64,000 bases of DNA, taken from positions 62,001 through 126,000 of the forward strand of contig NZ_RBZV01000009.1 of assembly GCF_003628145.1 (NCBI RefSeq). The letters are read 5' to 3'. This document shows, one piece after another, positions 39,130 to 49,369 of this stretch (the stretch's first letter is position 1; each line of letters begins with the position of its first letter). The notes below the pieces were generated by a model that had not been told where the DNA came from, searched no databases, and saw only the letters and a program-made list of their open reading frames with translations. Position numbers and translations under genes: made by a program. The DNA comes from Trinickia fusca. GTDB lineage: Bacteria; Pseudomonadota; Gammaproteobacteria; Burkholderiales; Burkholderiaceae.

Positions 39130-40233
39130 ATGCAACTGGTCAAGACCGAACGAGATAACCTCCTCAGGCCGCTGCAAACGGTGAGCGGCATCGTCGAACG
39201 CCGCCACACGTTGCCGATCCTCGCGAATCTGCTGATTACCAAGAATGGTCCGGATGTGTCGTTTCTGTCGACGGACCTCGAATTGCAGATTACGACTCGG
39301 GCCGATTTCGGCGTCGGTGGCGAATCGGTCGCGACCACCGTGGCGGCGCGCAAGCTGCTCGACATCCTGCGCGCGATGCCCGGTGGCCAGGTCAGCTTGA
39401 CGCTGGCAGACAAGCGCCTGACCGTGCAGTCGGGCAAGAGCCGCTTCGCGCTGCAGACGCTGGCCGCCGATGAATTCCCGACCGTCGCGCAAGCGAAGGA
39501 CTACGGCGCAAGCCTGTCGGTGCCGCAAAAGACGTTCCGTCAGCTGCTCGGCATGGTTCACTTCGCGATGGCGCAGCAGGACATCCGTTACTACCTGAAT
39601 GGCATGCTGCTCGTCGTCGACGGCAACCAGCTGATGGCGGTGGCGACGGACGGGCACCGGCTCGCGTATTCGTCGATGCGGATCGACGGCGAGTTTCCGC
39701 GCCAGGAAGTGATCATCCCGCGCAAGACGATCCTCGAATTGCAGCGTCTGCTCGAGGACATCGACGACGTCGTGAAGATCGATATCGCGTCCACGCAGGC
39801 GAAGTTCACGTTCGGCCAGGTCGAGCTCGTCTCGAAGCTCGTCGAAGGCAAGTTCCCCGACTTCCAGCGCGTGATTCCGAAGGGTCACAAGAACACCTTC
39901 GCGATCGGCCGTGAGGAGCTGCAACGCTCGCTTGCCCGTGCGGCGATTCTGACGTCCGACAAGTTCAAGGGCGTGCGCTGCGTGATGGAGCCGGGCCAGC
40001 TGAAGATCATGTCGACGAACGCCGATCAGGAAGAGGCGCAGGAAGAACTCGAAATCGCGTATCAAGGCGACACCGTCGACATGGGCTTCAACGTGACGTA
40101 TCTGCTCGACGTACTCGCGAATCTGAAGGTGGACATGCTGCAAGTGAGCGTCGGCGACGCGAGCTCGAGCGCGCTCATCACGATTCCCGAGAACGACGAT
40201 TTCAAATACGTCGTGATGCCGATGCGCATTTGA
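39130..40233 (+). CDS. dnaN: DNA polymerase III sliding clamp (beta subunit)
   Basis: The protein has 367 aa, the standard length. It begins MQLVKTERDNLLRPLQTVSG with RRHTLPILANLLI and ends NDDFKYVVMPMRI, the conserved C-terminal clamp-loader contact. An AAGGAACCCT leader precedes the ATG. It lies 223 bases after dnaA, as in most proteobacteria. Confidence 0.98.
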   Translation: MQLVKTERDNLLRPLQTVSGIVERRHTLPILANLLITKNGPDVSFLSTDLELQITTRADFGVGGESVATTVAARKLLDILRAMPGGQVSLTLADKRLTVQSGKSRFALQTLAADEFPTVAQAKDYGASLSVPQKTFRQLLGMVHFAMAQQDIRYYLNGMLLVVDGNQLMAVATDGHRLAYSSMRIDGEFPRQEVIIPRKTILELQRLLEDIDDVVKIDIASTQAKFTFGQVELVSKLVEGKFPDFQRVIPKGHKNTFAIGREELQRSLARAAILTSDKFKGVRCVMEPGQLKIMSTNADQEEAQEELEIAYQGDTVDMGFNVTYLLDVLANLKVDMLQVSVGDASSSALITIPENDDFKYVVMPMRI

Positions 40234-40256
40234 GGCGCGCCAAGACAAGAACGAGA

Positions 40257-40287
40257 CCAAGGGGCGCAGCGCCCCTTTGGCGTTTTT
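40257..40287 (+). terminator. Hairpin terminator after dnaN
   Basis: AAGGGGCG/CGCCCCTT arms around a CAG loop (core 40259-40277) with flanking C-G pairs are followed by CGTTTTTA. It lies 24 bases past the dnaN stop. A second hairpin CCCCCTC-GAAA-GAGGGGG at 40323-40340 has a GNRA tetraloop but no T-run. Confidence 0.75.
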
Positions 40288-40430
40288 AAAGCGCACCGGC
40301 GAACGGTGCGCAAGGCGTGAAACCCCCTCGAAAGAGGGGGCGATTTTCGCGGCGGGGAGCGGAAAAACGAGGGGCAACGCGGCGTTTTTCGGCATGCGAA
40401 GGAAGTATCAGAGCGGCCACCCAGCAGTGA

Positions 40431-42923
<2,493 letters not shown>

Positions 42924-42959
42924 GGGTGGTTATCGGTAACCGCCCAAGCTGAGAAAGTG

Positions 42960-42993
42960 AGGCCCATAAATTGCGAAATTTATGGGCCTTTTT
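42960..42993 (+). terminator. Intrinsic terminator after gyrB
   Basis: A perfect 13-bp stem AGGCCCATAAATT/AATTTATGGGCCT with GCGA tetraloop at 42973-42976 is followed by TTTTTC. It lies between gyrB and the convergent cysteine desulfurase. Confidence 0.92.
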
Positions 42994-43037
42994 CTCGCCT
43001 CCCTGTCGGCCGAAGCAGCGCCGCAGAGAGCCGAAAA

Positions 43038-44222
43038 TCAAACCTTTGCTGGAAGCTCGCCCATCACCATCGGCTGGCACTGCCCCACTACGCGTTGCAA
43101 GCACGCCACCGCGTAATCGACGTCTTCTTGCGTCGTGTAGCGCCCAAGGCTCAAGCGGATGGTTCGACCGGCTGCTGCGTCGTCGAGCCCGATTGCGCTC
43201 AGCACATGCGAGGGTTTGCCGGCCGCGGAATTGCAAGCCGACGTCGATGAGACCGCCAGATCACCGGTCAGCATGAACTCGAAAAAGCCGGGCAGATCGA
43301 TGGTCAAACTCACGGTGTGCGGAATCCGTCGAGCGGTACGAGCATTTTGCTTGAGGCCTTCGAGGCCAAGGACACCCTCGAGGAGCCGCTCACTCAGTCG
43401 CGCAATCCGCTCGTTGTCGGCGTTCATCTCGGCCGCGGCCAATTCGCACGCAGTCCCCATCCCGACGATCTGATGCGTGGCGAGCGTGCCCGAGCGAAGG
43501 CCTCGCTCATGCCCGCCCCCATGCATCTGCGGCGCAATGCGTGCCGCCGCTGCACGACTGACGTACAGCGCCCCAATTCCCTTCGGTCCATACACCTTGT
43601 GCGCGGACATCGACATGAGGTCGATCCCAAGTGCGTTGACGTCTATAGGCGTCTTGCCCAGTGCCTGTGCCGCGTCGACGTGCAACAGCGCGCCGGCGGC
43701 ATGGACGATCTGCGAAATCGCAGCGATGTCGGTGAGCGTTCCAAGCTCGTTGTTGACGAGCATCAGCGAGACCATGCCCGTTTCCGCGGTCAATGCCGCA
43801 GCAACCGCGTCCGCGGTTATCTCACCCTCCGCAGAGGGACGCAGATAAGTGACGGACATGCCGCGTTTCTCGAGACTTCCCATCGTGTCGAGCACCGCCT
43901 TATGCTCCAGCACACTCGTAACGAGATGCCGTCGCGTCGATGCCGCATCGGCATAGCCTTTCAGCGCCAGGTTGTTGGACTCGGTGGCGCCCGAAGTCCA
44001 GATGATCTCGTCGGCGTGGGCACCAATGAGCGCCGCGACCTGTTTGCGTCCTTGCTCGACCAATTGGCGTGCCCGCAGACCGATGGCATGGGAGCTGGAC
44101 GCCGGATTGCCAAAGGCGCCCTCCGCACCGAGGCACCCAACCATCGATTCGATGACTCTCGGGTCTGCCGGTGTCGTCGCGGCGTAGTCGAAATAACGCA
44201 GGTCGTTCGTTTCGCTCATCAT
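43038..44222 (-). CDS. Cysteine desulfurase (IscS/NifS class, solitary)
   Basis: The protein has 394 aa (MMSETNDLRYFDYAATTPAD; the second Met is equally possible). PLP enzyme motifs: EHKAVLDTM near the substrate His, HVDAAQALGK, and the PLP-Lys in SMSAHKVYGPKGIG. The persulfide-forming Cys lies in SSTSACNSAAGKPSHVL. It removes sulfur from cysteine for FeS clusters, tRNA thiolation or DNA phosphorothioation. No isc, suf or dnd genes are adjacent, so the sulfur acceptor is unknown. It converges with gyrB and diverges from the RHH operon. Confidence 0.92.
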   Translation of the reverse strand: MMSETNDLRYFDYAATTPADPRVIESMVGCLGAEGAFGNPASSSHAIGLRARQLVEQGRKQVAALIGAHADEIIWTSGATESNNLALKGYADAASTRRHLVTSVLEHKAVLDTMGSLEKRGMSVTYLRPSAEGEITADAVAAALTAETGMVSLMLVNNELGTLTDIAAISQIVHAAGALLHVDAAQALGKTPIDVNALGIDLMSMSAHKVYGPKGIGALYVSRAAAARIAPQMHGGGHERGLRSGTLATHQIVGMGTACELAAAEMNADNERIARLSERLLEGVLGLEGLKQNARTARRIPHTVSLTIDLPGFFEFMLTGDLAVSSTSACNSAAGKPSHVLSAIGLDDAAAGRTIRLSLGRYTTQEDVDYAVACLQRVVGQCQPMVMGELPAKV

Positions 44223-44297
44223 GCTTTTCTCGTGCTTCAGGAATGGGCACGATCGTACGTGCTGCCCCCTAAAAAGTGCTTCCAAAATATGGCGAAC

Positions 44298-44318
44298 TTA
44301 ACCAGTCGACTGGGTTAA
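44298..44318. promoter_or_regulatory. Near-perfect palindrome upstream of the cysteine desulfurase
   Basis: TTAACCAGTCGACTGGGTTAA (arms TTAACCAGTC/GACTGG(G)TTAA, one extra G) lies 76 bases upstream of the desulfurase start, in the 224-base divergent region. A probable operator. Confidence 0.55.
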
Positions 44319-44411
44319 ATTTCCCTTTTTAATTTGATGTGGGGAATAAAATTCTATGTTGCCGACGACAGGCGGCCAACTGGATCAGTCCCCTTCTGTG
44401 CATCCCTCTTA

Positions 44412-44439
44412 TTGACATTTGCTAGATTGCTAGCATACT
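44412..44439 (+). promoter_or_regulatory. Promoter with GCTAG repeats driving a leaderless RHH operon
   Basis: TTGACA (44412-44417) and CATACT (44434-44439) are spaced 16 bases. GCTAG at 44421 and 44429 and CTAGC at 44438 (the middle pair forming GCTAGC) lie between and around them. A start site 7 bases past the -10 would fall on the ATG at 44447. Confidence 0.65.
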
Positions 44440-44446
44440 AGCGTCC

Positions 44447-44620
44447 ATGAACGACGAAGAAGTCAAGCAATTCAACGTGTACCTCCCGATCAGTTTGATC
44501 CGGGCGGTCAAGCATCACGCGATCGAATCAGAGCAGTCTCTCTCAGCCCTGGTCGCCGAAGCGCTGCGTGCGTATCTCGACGCGCGCGACCCCAAACGGC
44601 GACCGCCCACACAGGCGTAG
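44447..44620 (+). CDS. Small ribbon-helix-helix (CopG-like) protein, 57 aa
   Basis: The protein begins [20 protein letters not shown] and continues [20 protein letters not shown], a ribbon (FNVYLP) followed by two helices as in MetJ/Arc/CopG repressors. The tail [17 protein letters not shown] is basic. There is no Shine-Dalgarno; the promoter is placed so that the transcript would begin at or next to the ATG. It is followed after 4 bases by the VOC gene. It is probably the autorepressor of this operon through the GCTAG repeats. No toxin partner is apparent. Confidence 0.75.
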   Translation: MNDEEVKQFNVYLPISLIRAVKHHAIESEQSLSALVAEALRAYLDARDPKRRPPTQA

Positions 44621-44624
44621 CGAC

Positions 44625-44972
44625 ATGAAAACCGACGGAATCGAGGCAGTGTTCCTGACAACTCACAACTGGGGCAAGACGGCGAAGTTCTTCCAGGCAC
44701 TGGGGTTCACGCTCGAGTTCGAAACCGACCATCATTCGGGCCAGCTGCGCAACGGCGACGGCCCATACCTGTTCATCGCGGAAGTGCCAGCGAGCGAGCC
44801 GCCCGACGCGCAAATCGTCCTCAAGGTACCCAACGAGCAGGCGCTCACGCCCGAGGCGATCGTCGACGTGGTTACGCCGTTCGAGGACACCCACTGGGGG
44901 ACGCGCGAGATGACCGTGCGTGATCCGGACGGGCGCATCTGGCGGCTTCAGGCGCCGGGCAAGGCCGCTTGA
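44625..44972 (+). CDS. VOC family protein
   Basis: The protein has 115 aa. It begins MKTDGIEAVFLTTHNWGKTA with KFFQALGFTLEFETDHHSGQ, and ends TREMTVRDPDGRIWRLQAPG, the usual VOC halves. The His in FETDHHSG and the terminal RDPDGRIWRL strand resemble metal- or ligand-binding positions of glyoxalase-type enzymes. The substrate is unknown. It starts 4 bases after the RHH gene and 13 bases before the methyltransferase. It may detoxify a compound in the same pathway. Confidence 0.85.
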   Translation: MKTDGIEAVFLTTHNWGKTAKFFQALGFTLEFETDHHSGQLRNGDGPYLFIAEVPASEPPDAQIVLKVPNEQALTPEAIVDVVTPFEDTHWGTREMTVRDPDGRIWRLQAPGKAA

Positions 44973-44985
44973 TAAGGAGGCGGCC

Positions 44986-45846
44986 ATGAGCGACGAACGA
45001 AGCATCGGCCCGGACAGCACCGCCGCGCGGGTCGCGCTGTGGCGCGCGCTACACGTTGCGATCGACGCGCCGCCGCACGTGCTCGACGATGGGATCGGCC
45101 TCCAATTGCTCGCGCTGGACCCAAGTTGGCAGCAACGCGGCGACATGGATCCTGAATTCACGCGTCCGTTCCGTGCTTCGATCGTCGCGCGCGCCCGCTT
45201 CATCGAGGATCTGGTCGTCGAGCAGGCTGCGCGCGGACTGACCCAGTACGTGATTCTCGGCGCCGGCCTCGATAGCTTTGCGCAGCGCCGGCCGGAAATC
45301 GCATCGCGCTTGACGGTGTTCGAGGTCGACCAACCGGGGCCGCAGGCGTGGAAGCGTCAGCGCTTGACCGAGCTCGGCTTCGGCACGCCGGACTGGCTGC
45401 GTTTCGTGCCGGTCGATTTCGAGGCGGGCGGCTCATGGCGGGATGGGCTCGCGGCAGCGGGCTTCGATGCCGGCAAGCCGGCCGTCGTCGTGTCGACGGG
45501 TGTCAGCATGTATCTGACGAAGGAAGCGAATGCGGCCACGATGTGCGAGGCAGCAGCGCTCGCGCCGGGGTCGACGCTGGCGATGACGTTCCTGCTGCCG
45601 TTGGAATTGGCGGACCCCGCCGTGCGGCCGGGGCTCGAGATGGCTGCCAAGGGCGCGCGTGCCAGCGGTACGCCGTTCATCACCTTCTTCACGCCACCGG
45701 AGATGCTGACATTCGCGAATGAAACGGGCTTTCGAAACGCCCGGCACGTGTCTGCCGCGGACCTGACGGAGCGCTACTTCGCGGGCCGAACGGACGGCCT
45801 TCGACCACCGAGCAACGCTGAAGAGCTGCTGATCGCGACCACGTAG
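44986..45846 (+). CDS. SAM-dependent methyltransferase, LCMT/PPM1 (TIGR00027-like) family
   Basis: The protein has 286 aa. The SAM-binding stretch is TQYVILGAGLDSFAQRRPEI, with FEVDQPGPQAWKRQRL and VVVSTGVSMYLTKE, as in leucine carboxyl methyltransferases. Many such proteins methylate carboxylates in natural product or detoxification pathways. AAGGAGG directly precedes ATG 44986. It is the last gene of the RHH-VOC-methyltransferase operon. The substrate is unknown. Confidence 0.87.
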   Translation: MSDERSIGPDSTAARVALWRALHVAIDAPPHVLDDGIGLQLLALDPSWQQRGDMDPEFTRPFRASIVARARFIEDLVVEQAARGLTQYVILGAGLDSFAQRRPEIASRLTVFEVDQPGPQAWKRQRLTELGFGTPDWLRFVPVDFEAGGSWRDGLAAAGFDAGKPAVVVSTGVSMYLTKEANAATMCEAAALAPGSTLAMTFLLPLELADPAVRPGLEMAAKGARASGTPFITFFTPPEMLTFANETGFRNARHVSAADLTERYFAGRTDGLRPPSNAEELLIATT

Positions 45847-46034
45847 TCCCCTCCCAGGCAGCGATTGGGCTGTGGGCGATGGCGACTTTACCGTGCGATT
45901 CAGCTTACCGACGGCATAGAACGTTCCTGTACGCGTAGGTAATTTGCCGACCCTTAAGAGTGCGGACTGTCTGCCGTAATCGCGGGTGTCTGGTGGCGTC
46001 AGCGTGACGCCGCCTGCTCTCACGCTCGAACGGT

Positions 46035-47900
46035 ATGAACAAACACACGCTCATCTGGAAGGTCCTGGCGACCTGCGCCTTCATCACGCTGAACGGCTGT
46101 GGAGGCGGCAGCAGCAGCACGTCGTCCACCACCAGCACCAACGCCAGCGGCTCGCTCTCGGGCACGGTGGCCGTCGGCGCGCCGATGTTGAACGCGACGC
46201 TGACGGTAATGGGGGCTAATGGCCAGACCGTGAGCACGCCGGTCGACGATAGCGGCAGCTATTCGAACCTGAACATCTCCCAGCTCACCGCGCCGTACCG
46301 CATTCAGGCGTGTGGTCTCGCCGACGGCCAGTACCAGTGCTTTTACTCGGTCGTCCAGGCCGGTGGCGTCGCGAACGTCACACCGCTGACCGACGCCACC
46401 ATCGCGCTCGCGTTGGGCGCAGATTCCTCGACGATGTTCACGGGCGCCGCGCCTTCGGCCGCAGCGCTGAGCAGCAGCCAGAGCACTCTGCAACACTACC
46501 TCGGCGCGCTGATGGCGGCTGCCGGCCTTGGTTCGAGCAGCGACTTCGGCACGACATCCTTCACGGCCAACCACTCGGGCATGGACAAGGTGCTCGACGC
46601 AGTGAAGATCACGAGCGGTCACAATAACGGCGCGACGTTCGTTCAACTGGAAGGCGTCGTGGGCTATGGCAACGCCTATATCGACAGCCAGGGCAATCAA
46701 ACCGGCAGTCTGAACGGCAGCTCGCTCGTGAGCGGCATGAGTGTCAATCTCAGCGGAATTTCAACGATCTTCCAAGGCCTGAACAGCGCTATCGGCAGCG
46801 GCAGCGTGGGTGCCTGTACATCGGCACTCAGCACGCAAGTGCCGCTCGATCCGGCCTTCGCGATGAACATGAACGGCCAGAGCGTCACGGCGTCGAATGT
46901 GGCCGCGACGCTCTGCTCGTTCGCATCCTCCGGCGGCCTGCTGGGCGGCAAGGTCGAAAACCCGGCCCTGCGGAGCTGCGATTTCAGCGGCCCGGACAAA
47001 ATTTGCACGGTCGGCTTCGACCTGACGAACGGCACGCTCACCATGGAAGGCGCCGAATTGGCCATCGTGCTGCGTCAGGGCTCGTCGACGTGGACGTTGC
47101 TCGGGGCGGAGAACCCCTACGGGATCACTGTCGGCGCCGCCGTGCAGCGCACGCTGCGCGTAGGCGTGACCAACGCGCAGCCGAGCTACACCCGCGCGAT
47201 CTCGATCGACATCCCCACCTCGGTTCTGGCAGGTGCCACGGCGCCCCACGCTGCCAAGGTCTACGCACATGACACGTCCGGCACGGGGGCGTGGGATCTC
47301 TCGACGCCCATCGCCACCCTTAGCGATAGTGGCTGTCCGGGGCAGCCTAATCTCACGATTGCCGGTTCGCAATGCGGCGCGGAATGGCTGTCGCTCGACA
47401 GCTTCAACAGCTCGAACCTGAGCAACGGCGACGCGCTCATCGACGCCTTGTATCGCCGCGGCCGGGATCTTCGTATCGACCTGTACTCCGACACGGCCGG
47501 AACGGCTTTCATCGCCACGGTCTACGTTCGCATCAATGGCGTGCCGCCCAAATCGATCGACTTGCCGAACGTGGCGTGGCTGAATCTCGATGCCGCGAGC
47601 CAATCGGCGTTGGCCGCTTATGACAGCAGCATCGCGAGTACGCTCGCGCTGAGCTGGGCCAGCAATCCCGTTGTCGTGCCGCACGACGTGACGTTCTGTG
47701 GCGATAGCGCGTGCAACGCGAAGGTGCACACCAATCTTCCCGGCACGAGCCTTCAAACCAGTACGACGATGAATCTGTCCGGCATCTCGGTCGCCGCCAA
47801 CGGCTACAAGCAATTGTCCCTCTATGGGCGTGATCGAGACGATGTCGGCTTCGCGAGCAACTACCTCAGCTGCGTGAGCGGGACACAGAATTGCCCATGA
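46035..47900 (+). CDS. Large secreted lipoprotein, unknown function
   Basis: The protein has 621 aa. A signal peptide with lipobox-like LNGC (Cys at ~22) is followed by a Gly/Ser/Thr-rich linker. The next part (SLSGTVAVGAPMLNATLTVM, ANGQTVSTPVDDSGSYSNLN) looks like a carboxypeptidase regulatory-like beta domain. The rest is Ser/Gly-rich with scattered Cys and no family I recognise. A tandem-like pair of Ser/Gly-rich stretches may form repeated beta domains. It stands alone on the plus strand. It lies between the methyltransferase operon and an IS relic. Confidence 0.65.
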   Translation: MNKHTLIWKVLATCAFITLNGCGGGSSSTSSTTSTNASGSLSGTVAVGAPMLNATLTVMGANGQTVSTPVDDSGSYSNLNISQLTAPYRIQACGLADGQYQCFYSVVQAGGVANVTPLTDATIALALGADSSTMFTGAAPSAAALSSSQSTLQHYLGALMAAAGLGSSSDFGTTSFTANHSGMDKVLDAVKITSGHNNGATFVQLEGVVGYGNAYIDSQGNQTGSLNGSSLVSGMSVNLSGISTIFQGLNSAIGSGSVGACTSALSTQVPLDPAFAMNMNGQSVTASNVAATLCSFASSGGLLGGKVENPALRSCDFSGPDKICTVGFDLTNGTLTMEGAELAIVLRQGSSTWTLLGAENPYGITVGAAVQRTLRVGVTNAQPSYTRAISIDIPTSVLAGATAPHAAKVYAHDTSGTGAWDLSTPIATLSDSGCPGQPNLTIAGSQCGAEWLSLDSFNSSNLSNGDALIDALYRRGRDLRIDLYSDTAGTAFIATVYVRINGVPPKSIDLPNVAWLNLDAASQSALAAYDSSIASTLALSWASNPVVVPHDVTFCGDSACNAKVHTNLPGTSLQTSTTMNLSGISVAANGYKQLSLYGRDRDDVGFASNYLSCVSGTQNCP

Positions 47901-47929
47901 AGTGGTGAAAAGCCAGTCATCTGAACTGC

Positions 47930-47965
47930 ACCCCAAAAGTTGGACACCGATCCAACCTTTGGGGT
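47930..47965. mobile_element. Relic of an IS3-family terminal repeat
   Basis: ACCCCAAAAGTTGGA (47930-47944) and TCCAACCTTTGGGGT (47951-47965) form a 15-bp arm inverted repeat with one mismatch. The motif resembles termini of IS3-family elements (CCCCAAAAGTTGGACA type). No transposase frame is present. The rest of the 343-base lipoprotein-globin gap holds nothing else that I can support. It could instead act as a simple transcription terminator for the lipoprotein gene. Confidence 0.45.
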
Positions 47966-48243
47966 GTTTCTCATGGTGCCCAGGCCGCCCCGCCACAGCC
48001 CCGGTGCACAGCCTGCGAGGGCCAAAGCGCTTGCCCCTTCGCAGCAATAATCCGATCAAACGCCCGGATATCGAGCAATATCGGCTAAGGGTTCTCTCCT
48101 CTCAAACACACGTGTTTGCCGCCGATAATTCGTAGTACCAGGCCGCCGGCAGGCCTGTGCCGATGCAATCAGGAATTTGGCCGGACGACATTTCAACGCG
48201 CTGTAATCCGCATGGCGGCTTACATTCGCAGCGAGAGGATCCG

Positions 48244-48687
48244 ATGCTCAATTTCTCTCAATCCCCGCTCCGGGGTGTCATTGCACTTCTTGCACTGACT
48301 GGGGCTGCCTCGTCTCCCGCGTTTGCCGACGACTCGCTCTACCGCCAATTCGGTGGCAAAGCCGGTATCGAGCACGTCATCGATGATTTCTACGACAGCA
48401 TGCTCGACGATCCGCGCACGAAGTCGTATTTCGACGGCGCCCCGATTGCGCGCATCGAAAAGAAGCTCAACGAGCAGTTCTGCGTGCTGCTGGGCGGCCC
48501 CTGCGTCTATACGGGCAGATCGATGAAGCGTGCCCATGAGGGCCTGGACATCGATCATGCCGCGTTCAGCGCGGCGATCGACGATCTGCGCAAGGCGATG
48601 GACAAGAACCACGTGCCGGTCGACGCCCAGAAGAAGCTGTTGGCAAAGCTCACGCCGATGGCGCGCGATATTCAGGAACGCCCCTGA
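48244..48687 (+). CDS. Exported group I truncated hemoglobin
   Basis: The protein has 147 aa. Residues 1-28 form a signal peptide (LRGVIALLALTGAASSPAFA). The globin part starts DSLYRQFGGKAGIEHVIDDF. Tyr50 in DDFYDSML matches the B10 tyrosine of HbN-type globins and His98 in SMKRAHEGLDI the proximal heme ligand. GGPCVYTG is the usual group-I loop. Binding of O2/NO in the periplasm would be unusual for this class. GAGAGGA precedes the ATG. It heads an operon with a cupredoxin-like and a c-di-GMP gene. Confidence 0.88.
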   Translation: MLNFSQSPLRGVIALLALTGAASSPAFADDSLYRQFGGKAGIEHVIDDFYDSMLDDPRTKSYFDGAPIARIEKKLNEQFCVLLGGPCVYTGRSMKRAHEGLDIDHAAFSAAIDDLRKAMDKNHVPVDAQKKLLAKLTPMARDIQERP

Positions 48688-48733
48688 CGGGGCGCCGTGA
48701 AGCGCGCGGCATCGCGTGCAGGAGTGGGTCGCC

Positions 48734-49360
48734 ATGCGAACAGTCACCCGGACCTGGCTCAGGTGTCTTGTCGGCGCGCTGTGTCTGCCGCTGTGTCTGC
48801 CATTCGTAGCCGCGCGTGCTGCTCCGCTGCGCGCGTTGGTCGTCGATCAGCGTGGCACGCCGATACCCGATGCCGTCGTCTATGCCGAGCCTGTCGATGG
48901 CAAGCTCCCGCCTCCCAAACGCCCGCAAGCCGTCATCGATCAGATCAAGCGTCGATTCGTGCCGCTCGTGTCCGTGGTGCGAACGGGTACTGCCGTCACC
49001 TTCCCCAATAAGGACAACATCGAGCACGACGTTTATTCGTTTTCGCCGGCCAAGCGATTCGAATTGCACCTGTATCACGGTGTGCCCGCCAAGCCCGTGA
49101 TGTTCGACAAGCCGGGATTGGTGGTGATGGGCTGCAACATCCATGACCAGATGATCGCGTATCTGCTCGTCGTCGATACGCCGTGGTTCGCGAAGACCGA
49201 CGCGCATGGCGAGGCCTCGATCGACGACGTGCCCCCACACACGTACAAGCTGACTGTCTGGCATTACCGGATGCTCGATCCCGATCGCCTGCCGTCACGC
49301 AATGTCGCGGCCGGCTCCGGGGGGCCTGCACGGTTCACGCTTCAATTGAAGAGCGAATGA
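48734..49360 (+). CDS. Periplasmic cupredoxin-like (methylamine-utilisation type) protein
   Basis: The protein has 208 aa with a signal peptide (up to about Ala30, FVAARA). A beta domain at the N-terminus (LRALVVDQRGTPIPDAVVYA) precedes the copper-type site: His98 in NIEHDVYS, Cys134, His137 and Met140 in VVMGCNIHDQM. These are the four ligands of a type-1 copper site. A C-terminal beta domain (KTDAHGEASIDDVP) is also present. Such proteins are often annotated as methylamine utilisation proteins; the electron partner is unknown. It starts 46 bases after the globin stop and stops 9 bases before the GGDEF-EAL ATG. Confidence 0.78.
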   Translation: MRTVTRTWLRCLVGALCLPLCLPFVAARAAPLRALVVDQRGTPIPDAVVYAEPVDGKLPPPKRPQAVIDQIKRRFVPLVSVVRTGTAVTFPNKDNIEHDVYSFSPAKRFELHLYHGVPAKPVMFDKPGLVVMGCNIHDQMIAYLLVVDTPWFAKTDAHGEASIDDVPPHTYKLTVWHYRMLDPDRLPSRNVAAGSGGPARFTLQLKSE

Positions 49361-49369
49361 GTGAGCGCC

